A stretch of 64,000 nucleotides of DNA from Actinomadura hallensis (GTDB lineage: Bacteria; Actinomycetota; Actinomycetes; Streptosporangiales; Streptosporangiaceae), in contig NZ_VFPO01000001.1 in the NCBI RefSeq assembly GCF_006716765.1, forward strand, positions 3,844,001-3,908,000, given 5' to 3'. A program made the position numbers and the translations under genes. The notes beneath the pieces were generated by a model, which saw only the letters and a program-made list of their open reading frames with translations, had not been told where the DNA came from and made no database searches. Below are positions 43,102 to 52,106 of this stretch, one piece after another; positions within the stretch are counted from its first letter, which is position 1; each line of letters opens with the position of its first letter.

Positions 43102-43953
43102 ATGCGGCTTCATGTGGGATGCGCGATGTGGACGCATCCGTCGTGGCAGGGGCGCCTCCTCCCCCATCCGCTTCCTCCCGGTGAGCGGCTGCGGGCCTAC
43201 GCGAGCTGGTGCAACGCGGTGGAGGGGAACACGACCTTCTACGCGACGCCTTCGAGGAGCACCTCGGAGTCCTGGGCGGCGCAGCTCCCCCCCGACTTCC
43301 GGTTCCTCGTGAAGCTGCCCAAGACGGTCACGCACGAGAGGCGGCTCGCCGACTGCGACGAGGACCTCCGGTCGTTCCTCTCGGCGGTCGAGCCGCTCGA
43401 AGCGCGGACGCACGCGCTGTGGGTCCAGCTGCCGGGCTCCTTCGGACCCACCGACCTCGGGGTACTGGCGGCCTTCCTGCGCCGTCTCCCCAGGACGTAC
43501 CGGTACGCCGTCGAGGTCCGCCACCGCGCGTTCTTCGAGGACCCGCGGTGCGAGCGCGCCCTGGAAAGGGTCCTGGCGGGCGCCGGGGCCGAGTGGGTGC
43601 CCTTCGACACCGTCGAGTTCTTCCGCAGCCGCCCCACCAGCGACGCGGAACGCGACGCCTGGACGAAGAAGCCGCGCGTGCCCCGCAGATCCACGGCGCT
43701 GACCGACCATCCGGTCATCCGCTACCTGGGACGGGACGACACGGACGAGACGGTCGCCGGCTGGCGGTTCTGGGTCGGGCGGATCGCCGAGTGGCTGCGC
43801 GAGGGACGTTCGCCGACCTTCTTCGTCCACACGCCGGACAACGCCGAGGCGCTCACGCTGGCGCGCCGGTTCCACGACGAAGTGCGGGAGCGGGTACCCG
43901 AAGTCGCGCCCCTGCCCGAGCCGGAACCGGCCTCCCCGCCGGCTCTTTTCTGA
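43102..43953 (+). CDS. DUF72 (YecE-family) protein
   Basis: A 283-residue TIM-barrel protein with the family start LHVGCAMWTHPSWQG and markers AVEGNTTFYATPS, KLPKTVTHERRL, YAVEVRHRAFF and the C-terminal FFVHTPDNAEA. The function of DUF72 is unknown, though the fold resembles endonuclease IV and sugar isomerases. No ribosome site is seen; TAGCGT placed about 10 bases before the ATG fits a leaderless promoter. Confidence 0.88.
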   Translation: MRLHVGCAMWTHPSWQGRLLPHPLPPGERLRAYASWCNAVEGNTTFYATPSRSTSESWAAQLPPDFRFLVKLPKTVTHERRLADCDEDLRSFLSAVEPLEARTHALWVQLPGSFGPTDLGVLAAFLRRLPRTYRYAVEVRHRAFFEDPRCERALERVLAGAGAEWVPFDTVEFFRSRPTSDAERDAWTKKPRVPRRSTALTDHPVIRYLGRDDTDETVAGWRFWVGRIAEWLREGRSPTFFVHTPDNAEALTLARRFHDEVRERVPEVAPLPEPEPASPPALF

Positions 43954-43993
43954 TCGCCTGTCCGGCCGGCGGGCTTTGCGGGTGCCGATCTCC

Positions 43994-44007
43994 GGGACGA
44001 ACGCCCC
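43994..44007. promoter_or_regulatory. DosR/DevR-like box upstream of the CBS-BON gene
   Basis: GGGACGAACGCCCC matches 11 of 14 positions of GGGACTWWAGTCCC, about 98 bases before the CBS-BON start. A second imperfect palindrome, GGGTCGAAAAGGCCC, lies at 44045-44059. Paired boxes are common at DosR promoters, and the CBS protein Hrp1 is a DosR target in M. tuberculosis. Confidence 0.5.
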
Positions 44008-44104
44008 TGGGATTGCGGCGGACTCCGGGCGATCCTGGAGCCAAGGGTCGAAAAGGCCCTGCCCGGGTAGGTGAACGGCGTCCTCGCCGGAAGGAGAACA
44101 CGCC

Positions 44105-44701
44105 ATGCTGGTCCGGGAGGCTATGACCTCGCCCGTCGTGACGATTCCCCGGACGGCGACCGTCCGCCAAGCCATCCGCGTCCTGCACGAGCACAACGTC
44201 ACCGCGCTGCCCGTCGTCGACGAGCCCGGACGCCTGGTCGGCATCGTCAGCGAGATGGACCTCCTGCGGAACGTGTTCGAGCACGACCCCCGGGCCTTCG
44301 TGCGGCCCGTCGCCACGAAGGCGACCCCCGCGCCGCGCGAGGTCGAGGAGGTCATGACCCGGGACGTGGTGACGGCCCGGCCCAACGGCGACGTCGCCCT
44401 GCTCGCCGAGATGATGATGAAGACGCGGATCAAGAGCGTCCCGGTGCTGGACGGCTCCGCCATCGTCGGCATCGTCAGCCGCCGCGACCTCATCGCGATC
44501 CTGGCCCGCGGCGACGCCCGCATCCGCGACGACGTGCTGGCCGCGATCTCCGAGTACGGCATGGACGACTCGACCTGGGACGTCTCCGTCCGGGAGGGCG
44601 TCGTCGAACTGCGCGGGGAGGCGGACGAACTCGCCCGGAGAGTCGCCGACGTCCTGGCCCGGACCGTGCCCGGCGTGACCCGCGTCTCGATTCACACCTG
44701 A
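44105..44701 (+). CDS. CBS-domain pair with C-terminal BON domain
   Basis: A 198-residue cytoplasmic protein. The first CBS motif is REAMTSPVVTIPRTATVRQA, with HNVTALPVVDEPGRLVGIVS; the second is VEEVMTRDVVTARPNGDVAL, with SVPVLDGSAIVGIVSRRDLI. The tail (VSVREGVVELRGEADELARR) is a BON domain. CBS pairs bind adenosine nucleotides and report energy state. The related two-CBS protein Hrp1 is strongly induced by hypoxia in M. tuberculosis. GAAGGAG precedes the ATG and a DosR-like box lies upstream, tying it to the stress island at the left of the window. Confidence 0.9.
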   Translation: MLVREAMTSPVVTIPRTATVRQAIRVLHEHNVTALPVVDEPGRLVGIVSEMDLLRNVFEHDPRAFVRPVATKATPAPREVEEVMTRDVVTARPNGDVALLAEMMMKTRIKSVPVLDGSAIVGIVSRRDLIAILARGDARIRDDVLAAISEYGMDDSTWDVSVREGVVELRGEADELARRVADVLARTVPGVTRVSIHT

Positions 44702-44829
44702 TCGCCGCCCGTTTCGGAACGCGCCGAGGCCACGATCACCGGGCGGCGAGTCGTTTCTGCCGCGCCCGGGGACTGGGCAGAACGCCGACGGCGGCGGAGA
44801 CTGGGGCCAGACGCCGAGAGGAGCCCTGG

Positions 44830-45780
44830 GTGACGTACGCCTACGACCCCGAACTCGCCCCGTGGATCTCGTCGATGCCGCAGCTCACGATCGCCGACGT
44901 CGAGCAGGTCCGCGCGGTCGAGGCAGAGTTGTTCGGCGAGCCGCAGTACGTGCCGCCGGTCCCGGTGGACGTCCGCGACATCACCGTCCCCGGCGCGGCG
45001 GGCTCGCCCGACGTCCCGGTACGGATCTTCGCGCCCGCCGAACGGGACGGTGACCTGCCGGGACTGGTGTACATCCACCCCGGAGGGTTCGTCATCGGCA
45101 GCATCGACACGTCCCAGGACGACACGATGCTCATCGCGGCCGAAGTGGGCGCCGTGGTGTTGTCCGTCGGCTACCGGCTCGCCCCGGAGCACCCGTTCCC
45201 CGCCGGGCTGGACGACTGCTACACCGTACTGACCTGGGCCGCCGCCCACGCGACCGAACTCGGCATCGACCCGGCCCGCCTCGCCGTGGGCGGCGAGAGC
45301 GCGGGAGGCGGACTGTCCGCGGCCGTCGCGCTGATGGCCCGCGACCGCGGCGGTCCCGAGCTCTGCTTCCAGCTCCTCGGCATCCCGGAACTGGACGACC
45401 GTCTCGACACCCCGTCGATGCGGGCCTTCACCGACACGCCGATCTGGCACCGGGCCAACGCCGAACTGAGCTGGGACTACTACCTCGGCGAGGGCGTCCG
45501 CGGCACCGACGGCGTGTCCCCGTACGCGGCGCCCGCCCGCGCCGAGGACCTGTCGGGACTGCCGCCCGCCTACGTCACCACCTGCGAGTTCGACCCCCTG
45601 CGCGACGAGGGCCTCGTCTACGCGCAACGCCTGATCCAGGCGGGGGTCCCCACCGAGCTGCACCACTACCCGGGCACCTTCCACGGCTCGACCATGATCA
45701 GGGAGGCATCCGTGTCGAAACGCATGCAGGCCGACCGCCTGGACGCCCTACGCCGCGCCCTAGCCCCCAAGCCCGCTTAG
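44830..45780 (+). CDS. Alpha/beta hydrolase, hormone-sensitive-lipase family esterase
   Basis: A 316-residue esterase starting at GTG with AGAGGAG upstream. The HSL oxyanion motif is VYIHPGGFVIGS (HPGG replaces the usual HGGG), the nucleophile lies in GGESAGGGLSAAV, the acid in CEFDPLRDEG and the base in YPGTFHGSTM. It is a carboxylesterase on a small acyl ester, substrate unknown. It lies alone, 128 bases after the CBS-BON gene. Confidence 0.9.
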   Translation: MTYAYDPELAPWISSMPQLTIADVEQVRAVEAELFGEPQYVPPVPVDVRDITVPGAAGSPDVPVRIFAPAERDGDLPGLVYIHPGGFVIGSIDTSQDDTMLIAAEVGAVVLSVGYRLAPEHPFPAGLDDCYTVLTWAAAHATELGIDPARLAVGGESAGGGLSAAVALMARDRGGPELCFQLLGIPELDDRLDTPSMRAFTDTPIWHRANAELSWDYYLGEGVRGTDGVSPYAAPARAEDLSGLPPAYVTTCEFDPLRDEGLVYAQRLIQAGVPTELHHYPGTFHGSTMIREASVSKRMQADRLDALRRALAPKPA

Positions 45781-45905
45781 CTTGGCCCGCACCACAAGCA
45801 CCCAAGGCCAAGCTCCGCTGGGAGTACCACGAAACCGTCCCTCAACAGGGACGCGCTGCACCGTCCGCGACTGGGGCGCGCCCCTTCGAGGACATGCAAG
45901 GACGG

Positions 45906-46841
45906 TCACAGGTCGAGGACGAGGCGTGGGCCGCGGGCGCGCGAGACGCAGATCATCATGAAGCCTCCGTCGGCGCGCTCGTCCTCCGTCAGGACAGAGT
46001 CACGATGGTCGGGCTCGCCCTCGAGGACGGTCGTCTCACACGTCCCGCACGTCCCTTCACGGCACGACGACAAGACCTCGACGCCCGCCTCCTCCACGGT
46101 TTCGAGGATCGACCGTCCAGCCTCGACCTTCAGCGTTCGGCCGCTCGACGCGAGCTCGACCTCGAATGCCTCACTCGGACCGGTGTCGGGTTTCGCAGTG
46201 AAGCGCTCTGTCCGCAGCGCGCCAGGCGCGAGGGACTCGCACAGCTCCTCCGTCGCGGCGAGCATCGGTTCCGGCCCGCAGCAGTAGACGAGCGTTCCGG
46301 GTTCGGCCGCCGCCAGGGCGCCCTTGAGGTCGAGCAAGCCGTACTCGTCCTGCGGACGGATCTCGACCTTGTCCCCGTAGCGGGACAGCACGTCCAGGAA
46401 GGCCATGGCGGATCGCCGCCGCCCTCCGTAGAGGAGCCGCCATTCCGCCCCTGCCGCCTCGGCGGCGGCCACCATCGGCAGGATCGGCGTGATGCCGATA
46501 CCGCCGGCGAGGAACAGGTATCGGGGAGCGTCCTCAAGGGCGAAGTTGTTGCGCGGCCCGCACGTCACGAGCTTGTCCCCCGCCCGGACCTTGTCATGGA
46601 CGAACGTCGAACCCGGCCCCTCCCTTAGAACGCCCAGCCGCCAGGTCCGTGAGTCACCCGGGTCGCCGCACAGCGAGTATTGCCGGACGAGCCCGTCACC
46701 GAGCACAACGTCGATGTGGGCACCAGGGCTCCAGTCGGGGAGGGCAGCGCCGTCCACCGCGCGGAGCGTCAGACCTACGACTCCTTCAGCAAGCTCCGTC
46801 TTGGCCTCGACAACGACTTCCGTCTCGACTTCCCTGCTCAC
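45906..46841 (-). CDS. Phthalate-dioxygenase-reductase-type (VanB-like) oxidoreductase
   Basis: A 311-residue electron-transfer protein. An FMN-binding beta-barrel (PGAHIDVVLGDGLVRQYSLC) and an NAD domain (LFLAGGIGITPILPMVAAAE, YCCGPEPMLAA) are followed by a plant-type 2Fe-2S ferredoxin domain with cysteines in SCREGTCGTCETTVL and MMICVSR. This passes electrons from NADH to an oxygenase. No Rieske oxygenase or P450 is adjacent; the P450 at about 21 kb is far away. It starts at GTG with GGAGGG upstream. Confidence 0.9.
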   Translation of the reverse strand: MSREVETEVVVEAKTELAEGVVGLTLRAVDGAALPDWSPGAHIDVVLGDGLVRQYSLCGDPGDSRTWRLGVLREGPGSTFVHDKVRAGDKLVTCGPRNNFALEDAPRYLFLAGGIGITPILPMVAAAEAAGAEWRLLYGGRRRSAMAFLDVLSRYGDKVEIRPQDEYGLLDLKGALAAAEPGTLVYCCGPEPMLAATEELCESLAPGALRTERFTAKPDTGPSEAFEVELASSGRTLKVEAGRSILETVEEAGVEVLSSCREGTCGTCETTVLEGEPDHRDSVLTEDERADGGFMMICVSRARGPRLVLDL

Positions 46842-47244
46842 ACGCCCTCCAATGCGGACCCGAAGCCACCCACCGGTGACGTCCCAAGAAGCGACCCCAC
46901 TGGCGTCACCGCGTCACCCATCGCCATCGAGCCACCGGCCCCTACGGCACCCCTCCACCAGCCGAGGCACCTCCCACCGCGCTCACGACATCGCTTTCCA
47001 TCGCGTCCAGCGGCACCACCCCGCACTCGCCGGCACTGGCGCTGAGCGGAGCCCGCGCCGCCAGGTACGCGGTATGCGCCCGAGAGGCCGATCGCGCCGT
47101 CCGGCGTGCTGTGTTGCCACGACTTTCTCCGGTGACCTGGGCGCCCGTCAGCAACACTTCCGTCGAGCGGAAGAACCGATGGTCAGCGGCGCGCCCGGGC
47201 GGGAGGATCGCGGGCATGCGTTGTCGACCCGGGCCGGGTGGCCC
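46842..47244. other. Intergenic region, 403 bases, between divergent genes
   Basis: The promoter space between the VanB-like reductase and the carboxylesterase. No conserved gene or strong palindrome was seen. Its right end may be coding if the esterase starts at the ATG at 47179, which has GGAAG 6 bases upstream. Confidence 0.4.
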
Positions 47245-48711
47245 ATGACCGTCGAGGCGTCCACCACGTACGGCGCCGTGCGCGGTGTGCGCGAGGACGG
47301 CCTCGCCGTCTTCCGCGGCATCCCCTACGCCCGGCCGCCGGTGGGCCCGTTGCGCTTCGCGGCGCCCCAGCCGCCCGAACGATGGGACGGGGTTCGTCCC
47401 GCCACCGCGTTCGGGCCTCCTCCGCCGCAGTCGTCCGCGCTCGCCCCCGACCCGCCTCAGACGACCGGTGACGACTGGCTGACCTGCAACGTCTGGGCAC
47501 CCGAACCGGGCACCGGACGTCTTCCGGTGATGGTCTGGATCTACGGCGGCGCCTACCTCATCGGGCACTCCTCCGACCCCGTCTACGACGGCACGCGGCT
47601 GGCGCGCGAAGGCGGGGTCGTCGTGGTGACGTTCAACTACCGCGTGGCCATGGAGGGATTCGGGCAGATCGAGGGCGCGCCCGCCAACCGGGGCCTTCTC
47701 GACCAGATCGCCGCACTGACCTGGGTGCGCGACAACATCGGGGCCTTCGGCGGCGACCCGGAGAACATCACCGTGTTCGGCGAGTCCGCGGGCGCGGGCT
47801 CGATCGCCGCCCTGCTGGCGATGCCGCGCGCGTCGGGCCTGTTCCACCGGGCGATCGCGCAGAGCGTCCCGGGCCCGTTCTTCTCCCCGGAGCTGGCGGA
47901 CGACATCAGCGCCGTGATCTCCACGGAGGCCGGCGTCCGTCCAACACGTCAGGCGCTCGCCGAGATCCCGCCCGACCGCCTGATGTCCGCCGTGGACACG
48001 GTCGCCGCCACCATGGCGAGACATCCGCAGTGGGGGCCGGTGGCGCACACGCCGACTCCTTTCTCGCCGGTGGTGGACGGCGACGTGCTGCCACGGACAC
48101 CCTGGGCGGCGCTCGCCGCCGGATCCGCCCGCGACATTCCGCTGATCACCGGGCACAACCGCGACGAGTACCGCCTCTTCACCGCGATGGACGGACTCCT
48201 CGGCAAGGTCACCGACGACCAGGCGGCGACTGCGGTGCACGCCTTCGCCCCCGACCCCTCGGCCTACCGCGAGGCCTTCGCGGAAGCCCCGGCCGAGATC
48301 CTCTACGAGCTGGTCCACTCGGACTGGCTCTTCCGCATGCCGACACTGCACCTCGCCGAAGCGCAGGCCGCCGCGGGAGGGCGTGTGCACCTGTACGAGC
48401 TGACCTGGTCCACGCCTGGCCTGGGCGCCTGTCACGCGCTGGACGTTCCGCTGGCCTGGGGCAATCTGACGGGCGGTATCGCCGACGTGCTCATCGCCGA
48501 CCGCACCGCGGCAGGGGAACTTTCCGCGGAGATCCGCCGAGCCTGGACGGATTTCGCGAAGTCCGGCGACCCCGGCTGGCCCGCCTACGACCCATCCCAG
48601 CGCCTCACTCACGTCTTCGACATGCCGTCCACCACCCTTCCGTACCCAGAGGAGATGTCACGCCGACTGTGGGCGGACCACACCTTCACCGCACTCCCGC
48701 TCATCTCCTGA
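47245..48711 (+). CDS. Type-B carboxylesterase (PnbA/cholinesterase family)
   Basis: A 488-residue esterase. The N-terminal mark is GAVRGVREDGLAVFRGIPYA, the oxyanion region WIYGGAYLIGHSSD, the nucleophile FGESAGAGSIAALL, the acid near GHNRDEYRLF and the base CHALDVPLAW. It probably acts on aromatic or short-chain esters. The ATG chosen gives the usual family start; an in-frame ATG 22 codons upstream has a better ribosome site and may be the real one. No signal peptide. A hairpin follows. Confidence 0.9.
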   Translation: MTVEASTTYGAVRGVREDGLAVFRGIPYARPPVGPLRFAAPQPPERWDGVRPATAFGPPPPQSSALAPDPPQTTGDDWLTCNVWAPEPGTGRLPVMVWIYGGAYLIGHSSDPVYDGTRLAREGGVVVVTFNYRVAMEGFGQIEGAPANRGLLDQIAALTWVRDNIGAFGGDPENITVFGESAGAGSIAALLAMPRASGLFHRAIAQSVPGPFFSPELADDISAVISTEAGVRPTRQALAEIPPDRLMSAVDTVAATMARHPQWGPVAHTPTPFSPVVDGDVLPRTPWAALAAGSARDIPLITGHNRDEYRLFTAMDGLLGKVTDDQAATAVHAFAPDPSAYREAFAEAPAEILYELVHSDWLFRMPTLHLAEAQAAAGGRVHLYELTWSTPGLGACHALDVPLAWGNLTGGIADVLIADRTAAGELSAEIRRAWTDFAKSGDPGWPAYDPSQRLTHVFDMPSTTLPYPEEMSRRLWADHTFTALPLIS

Positions 48712-48723
48712 CCGACTCCCGCC

Positions 48724-48764
48724 GGATGGGCGCGACCCCCGCTTCCCAGGGGCCGCGCCCATCC
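48724..48764. terminator. Hairpin terminator after the carboxylesterase
   Basis: An 11-base perfect outer stem (GGATGGGCGCG with CGCGCCCATCC) plus an inner CCCC-GGGG pairing, 13 bases after the stop codon. Confidence 0.75.
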
Positions 48765-50290
48765 AGCGGCCCCTCACAAAACACCACGCAGCGCCCGCGC
48801 CCACATCCCCGACGCCCACAGGAGGGCTCACGACGACCCTCCGCAATAACGCCACCACCGCGCACAACCACCAGCCGCGCAGCCATCGAGCACAACCGCC
48901 GCGCCGTCGTCGCGGCGCTACACCCGGCACCGACCTTGGCTATGCCCGCCGACGACCGACACGTCATGCAACGAGGACGCTCGCAGCCGGGCCCTGCGTC
49001 GCGGTCGGCGACGGTCGCTGGTCAGGCGGGCGGACAACAGCCGCTCGGCGTCGGCGTGCGCGTGGCGGCGGGGCGGGCGCCGCCACAGCCGCGCGGGCGG
49101 GACGCTCCCGCCGGTGCGCTCGACCGCCGCCCACCCAGGGCTCGGCGACGTTGCCCGGCATCCGCTGGACCGCCGCCAAGTCGCCCGGCTCCCGGCGCGG
49201 CGAGGCTGACCACAGCCACACTGGACCACCGTTCACCCCCACCCGGCGCCGAACTCTCGCATCCACCGGTGGCCACCCCGTCACCCAACGAGGACGCCCA
49301 CCGACCCGCTGGACGCGTGGCCACACCGACCGCGGCACTGACACCCCGCCCGCACTGCGGGCACCCGCCGCACTGCTGACCACTGCCCGCGCCGCCCCAC
49401 CGTTCACCCGCCAAGTGCCGGACTCGGCAGCGCCCGCCAGTGGCCGTCCATCGCCGACGAGGCTGTCCGCCGACTATGTCGACCGCAGTGCAAGACGGCT
49501 CGCCCGGCGGCGCCGCGGGGACACCCGGTTAACTCCGGCTGGAGCCGCCACACACCAGAGCACACTCGCGGCGACGCCTGGTGCGAGGCCTGGCACTGCT
49601 GCTGGACCGGAACCGGCCGCCTGTCGGCGGAGGGCTGAGCCAGCCGGATCGGGAGATCTACGTCCTCGGCGTTGTGGCAGAGGTTGGGCCGGAGCTACCG
49701 CTCGGGCTCAACCTCGGCCGATCGCTTCACCACGCTCGGGTCGCCGACCCTTCACGCCCGCTAACCCCGGTCATGCCACCTACGGCGGGTGGCCACCGGG
49801 TGCGCGCGGCTGGAATGTCTGCTCGAGGAGAGCCACTTCGGTGGTGGGCGCGCGGGTTCGGGGCCCAGCCGCCCCGCGCAGCGACCGCCGAGGGCCGACC
49901 ACGACAGGGGCGGCCACCGAGACCAGAGCACCGAGTGCGGCTTCCATGCGGAACGGTCGACAGGCGTCACCAGTTGCCGGCGACCGCCGTGCTGTACCTG
50001 ACCGCCCAGCGCGCGGCGGCCCTCGGACGCCGCCCGACAACCGACGAGACCGCCATCCGCACCGGGACAGCGTTGGAGCTGTGCACTGGGTGGGGCATGC
50101 GGCGCGCGGCGCGCCGTAGGCGGACGCGGGCGCCGTTCGGCGCCGCGATCGGCAGATTGAGCAGGGTCCCATTGAGTCGTCCCTTCGTTCGAGCTGCGAG
50201 CGCGCATTTACGATTGCGATGCGACCACAGGCGCCCGACGCGCCTGAGGGTGCTGAGCCCAGCTGGACGCCGAGTCACGGGGGAAGCCTC
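48765..50290. other. About 1.5 kb without a recognisable gene
   Basis: This is the largest gene-free stretch. The plus strand is C-rich, with scattered short repeats such as CCACCGTTCACCC (about 49225 and 49396) and CAACGAGGACGC (about 48967 and 49286). The open frames across it are low-complexity, rich in Arg, Pro, Ala and Gly on both strands, and show no conserved motif. One short stretch (QPDREIYVLGVVAEVGPELP, around 49640-49700) looks protein-like but belongs to no family I know. It may be a decayed gene or element; nothing more can be supported. Confidence 0.5.
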
Positions 50291-50647
50291 ATGAACGACA
50301 GTGACGTGCACGCGCGGATCCGCGAAATCTGCTCTTCCTTTCCCGAGGTGACGGAGAAACCCTTCGGTGGACACACGGCGCCCTCCTACAGAGTCCGCGA
50401 CAAGTTGTTCGTGATGACCAGCGAGGACGGTCTCTCAATGACCTTCAAGGCCGCCCCCGGTGTGCAAGAGGCCCTCGTCAAGGAGGCACCCGAACGCTTC
50501 TTCGTACCGAAGTACGTTGGCAGCAAAGGGTGGGTGGGTGCTCGCCTCGACGTCGACCACGACTGGGACGAGATGGCCGAACTGATCGAGGACAGCTATC
50601 GCCTCATCGCCCCGAAACGCCTCGTGAAGCTGCTCGACGACCGGTAG
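50291..50647 (+). CDS. MmcQ/YjbR-family protein
   Basis: A 118-residue protein of the YjbR-like superfamily (a double-wing fold related to DNA-binding domains). Family text is visible in FPEVTEKPFGGHTAPSYRVR, LSMTFKAAPGVQEALV and the Trp/Tyr-rich KYVGSKGWVGARLD. GGGGGAAG precedes the ATG. Role unknown. It is convergent with the DUF559-like gene, 10 bases away. Confidence 0.87.
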   Translation: MNDSDVHARIREICSSFPEVTEKPFGGHTAPSYRVRDKLFVMTSEDGLSMTFKAAPGVQEALVKEAPERFFVPKYVGSKGWVGARLDVDHDWDEMAELIEDSYRLIAPKRLVKLLDDR

Positions 50648-50657
50648 ACCGCTTCCC

Positions 50658-51911
50658 TCAACGCCGGCGCCTGAGCCGGGACAAACGCGCGGCCAAGTGC
50701 TCCATGACGGCGCCATCGGGCGTCCAGCCCCGTTGAAGCATCGCGGTCAGAAGCGCTCCCAGGTAGGGAGCCGGGCGGTGCAGGAAACTCTTGGTCACGG
50801 GGATGATCTCCCACCCCATCTCCTTGGCGAGCCAGTCCCTCCGGCGCTCATCGTGCGTACGCGCCCTCCGGCCGCTGTGGTAACGCTCCCCGTCGTATTC
50901 GAGACCCACCTGGAACTCTGGATAGCCGAGGTCGACATAGAGCCATCGACCGTGTCTCCCCATCACCGGAATCTGCGTGTCCGGACGCGGGAAGCCGGTT
51001 TTCACGACGGCCACCCGTATCCAGCTTTCGCCGGGTGATGCGGCGCCGCGATCGCCGAGACGGATGACCTCGCGTAACCGCTTGTTGCCGCGATACCCCG
51101 GAAGAGTGCGCGCCATCTTGGCGAGCTCCTCGGGTTTCACGCCCCGCCGGAGAAACTGGTCCAGTGCCGCGACCGCTTCGTAGCGGGGAAGCCAGCGGGC
51201 GCAGTCCAGAGCAGTCCTCGCGGGGGACGTGAGGCGCACACCGGCCTTCTCCACGATGTGATCGGCCGGGACGTCCACCGTGTCGGCACTGATCTGGGGC
51301 GGCTCCCGGGGCTTCATCGAGGAGTCACCCACGCCCACGGCCTCGCTCGACGCACTCGACTGCCGGCCCCTACCGGAGGGCGGTGATTCGGACTGCAGCA
51401 TCCCCTGCCGGGGCAAGGCGAGCGATGTCGTCGTCAGGCCCGACGAACTCATCGACGGGCGGGGCCCGTCCGAAGAGCCCGGGGACGTCACCGGCACCGC
51501 ACCCGTCGAGGACGACGGTGACGGACAAGACGAGGTCGAAACAGCAGAGAACCCCGAGGATGCGTCCGGCCGGATAACGGACGCGCCAGGCGGGCTGGAC
51601 GGAAGGGCAGGCGAGTCTGCCGATTCGGCGTCCGCGAAGGGGCGCCGACCGGGTGACTCGGCCGGCGGGGTCAGAGTGATCAGCTCGACATCCCAGTCGG
51701 CCTCGTCCACACCCGGGGGTAAGACGTCGAGACCCCAGATCCATGCGGCGGTCCGGCGTGCGATCACGACGTCGTCCGGCAGAAGTCGGCTGAGCGCGGC
51801 GGCTCGTGCGGTGAGAGAGGCCCCCTTCACGGGGACGACGTACGCGCCGGGCCCGACGGGAATGATCGAATCGGCGGCCGTCCGCTTCCAGGCGAGGCTG
51901 AATCCGTCCAT
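50658..51911 (-). CDS. DUF559/AbiEi-like protein with an unusual low-complexity insert
   Basis: A 417-residue protein. The N-terminal part (ALSRLLPDDVVIARRTAAWI) resembles the AbiEi/winged-helix-associated proteins common in actinomycetes; the C-terminal part (GLEYDGERYHSGRRARTHDE, RRRDWLAKEMGWEIIPVTKS) is a DUF559, restriction-endonuclease-like fold. Between them, at about 90-210, lies a Ser/Pro/Gly/Thr-rich low-complexity segment not usual in this family, which is normally about 300 residues. Start uncertain (ATG, or GTG two codons earlier). The biochemical role of the family is not known. Confidence 0.75.
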   Translation of the reverse strand: MDGFSLAWKRTAADSIIPVGPGAYVVPVKGASLTARAAALSRLLPDDVVIARRTAAWIWGLDVLPPGVDEADWDVELITLTPPAESPGRRPFADAESADSPALPSSPPGASVIRPDASSGFSAVSTSSCPSPSSSTGAVPVTSPGSSDGPRPSMSSSGLTTTSLALPRQGMLQSESPPSGRGRQSSASSEAVGVGDSSMKPREPPQISADTVDVPADHIVEKAGVRLTSPARTALDCARWLPRYEAVAALDQFLRRGVKPEELAKMARTLPGYRGNKRLREVIRLGDRGAASPGESWIRVAVVKTGFPRPDTQIPVMGRHGRWLYVDLGYPEFQVGLEYDGERYHSGRRARTHDERRRDWLAKEMGWEIIPVTKSFLHRPAPYLGALLTAMLQRGWTPDGAVMEHLAARLSRLRRRR

Positions 51912-52106
51912 GCGCACCGATGGTGGCCGGTCCGGCGACCATGCGTAACAAGGTCACGACAATGTGGATAACCCCGCAAAGCCGCAGATCAGAGTGGTGC
52001 ACCAAACCGCGGCGAGAACGGGCAGAGATGCTGAGCTGCGACCGCGGGAGGAGAGCTCAGCCCAGCGCAGCGCCCGGTAAGGGGGGCGGCAAACGGCAGG
52101 CACCCC

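Noticed and set aside
48765..50290. CRISPR array or mobile element in the gene-free stretch
   Set aside because: The short repeats are irregular, too few and not evenly spaced; no transposase or integrase motif and no flanking inverted repeats were seen.
49151..50294. Open frames of 237 and 322 codons in the gene-free stretch
   Set aside because: Both are Arg/Pro/Ala/Gly-rich without conserved motifs and overlap in different frames; long random frames are expected at this GC content.
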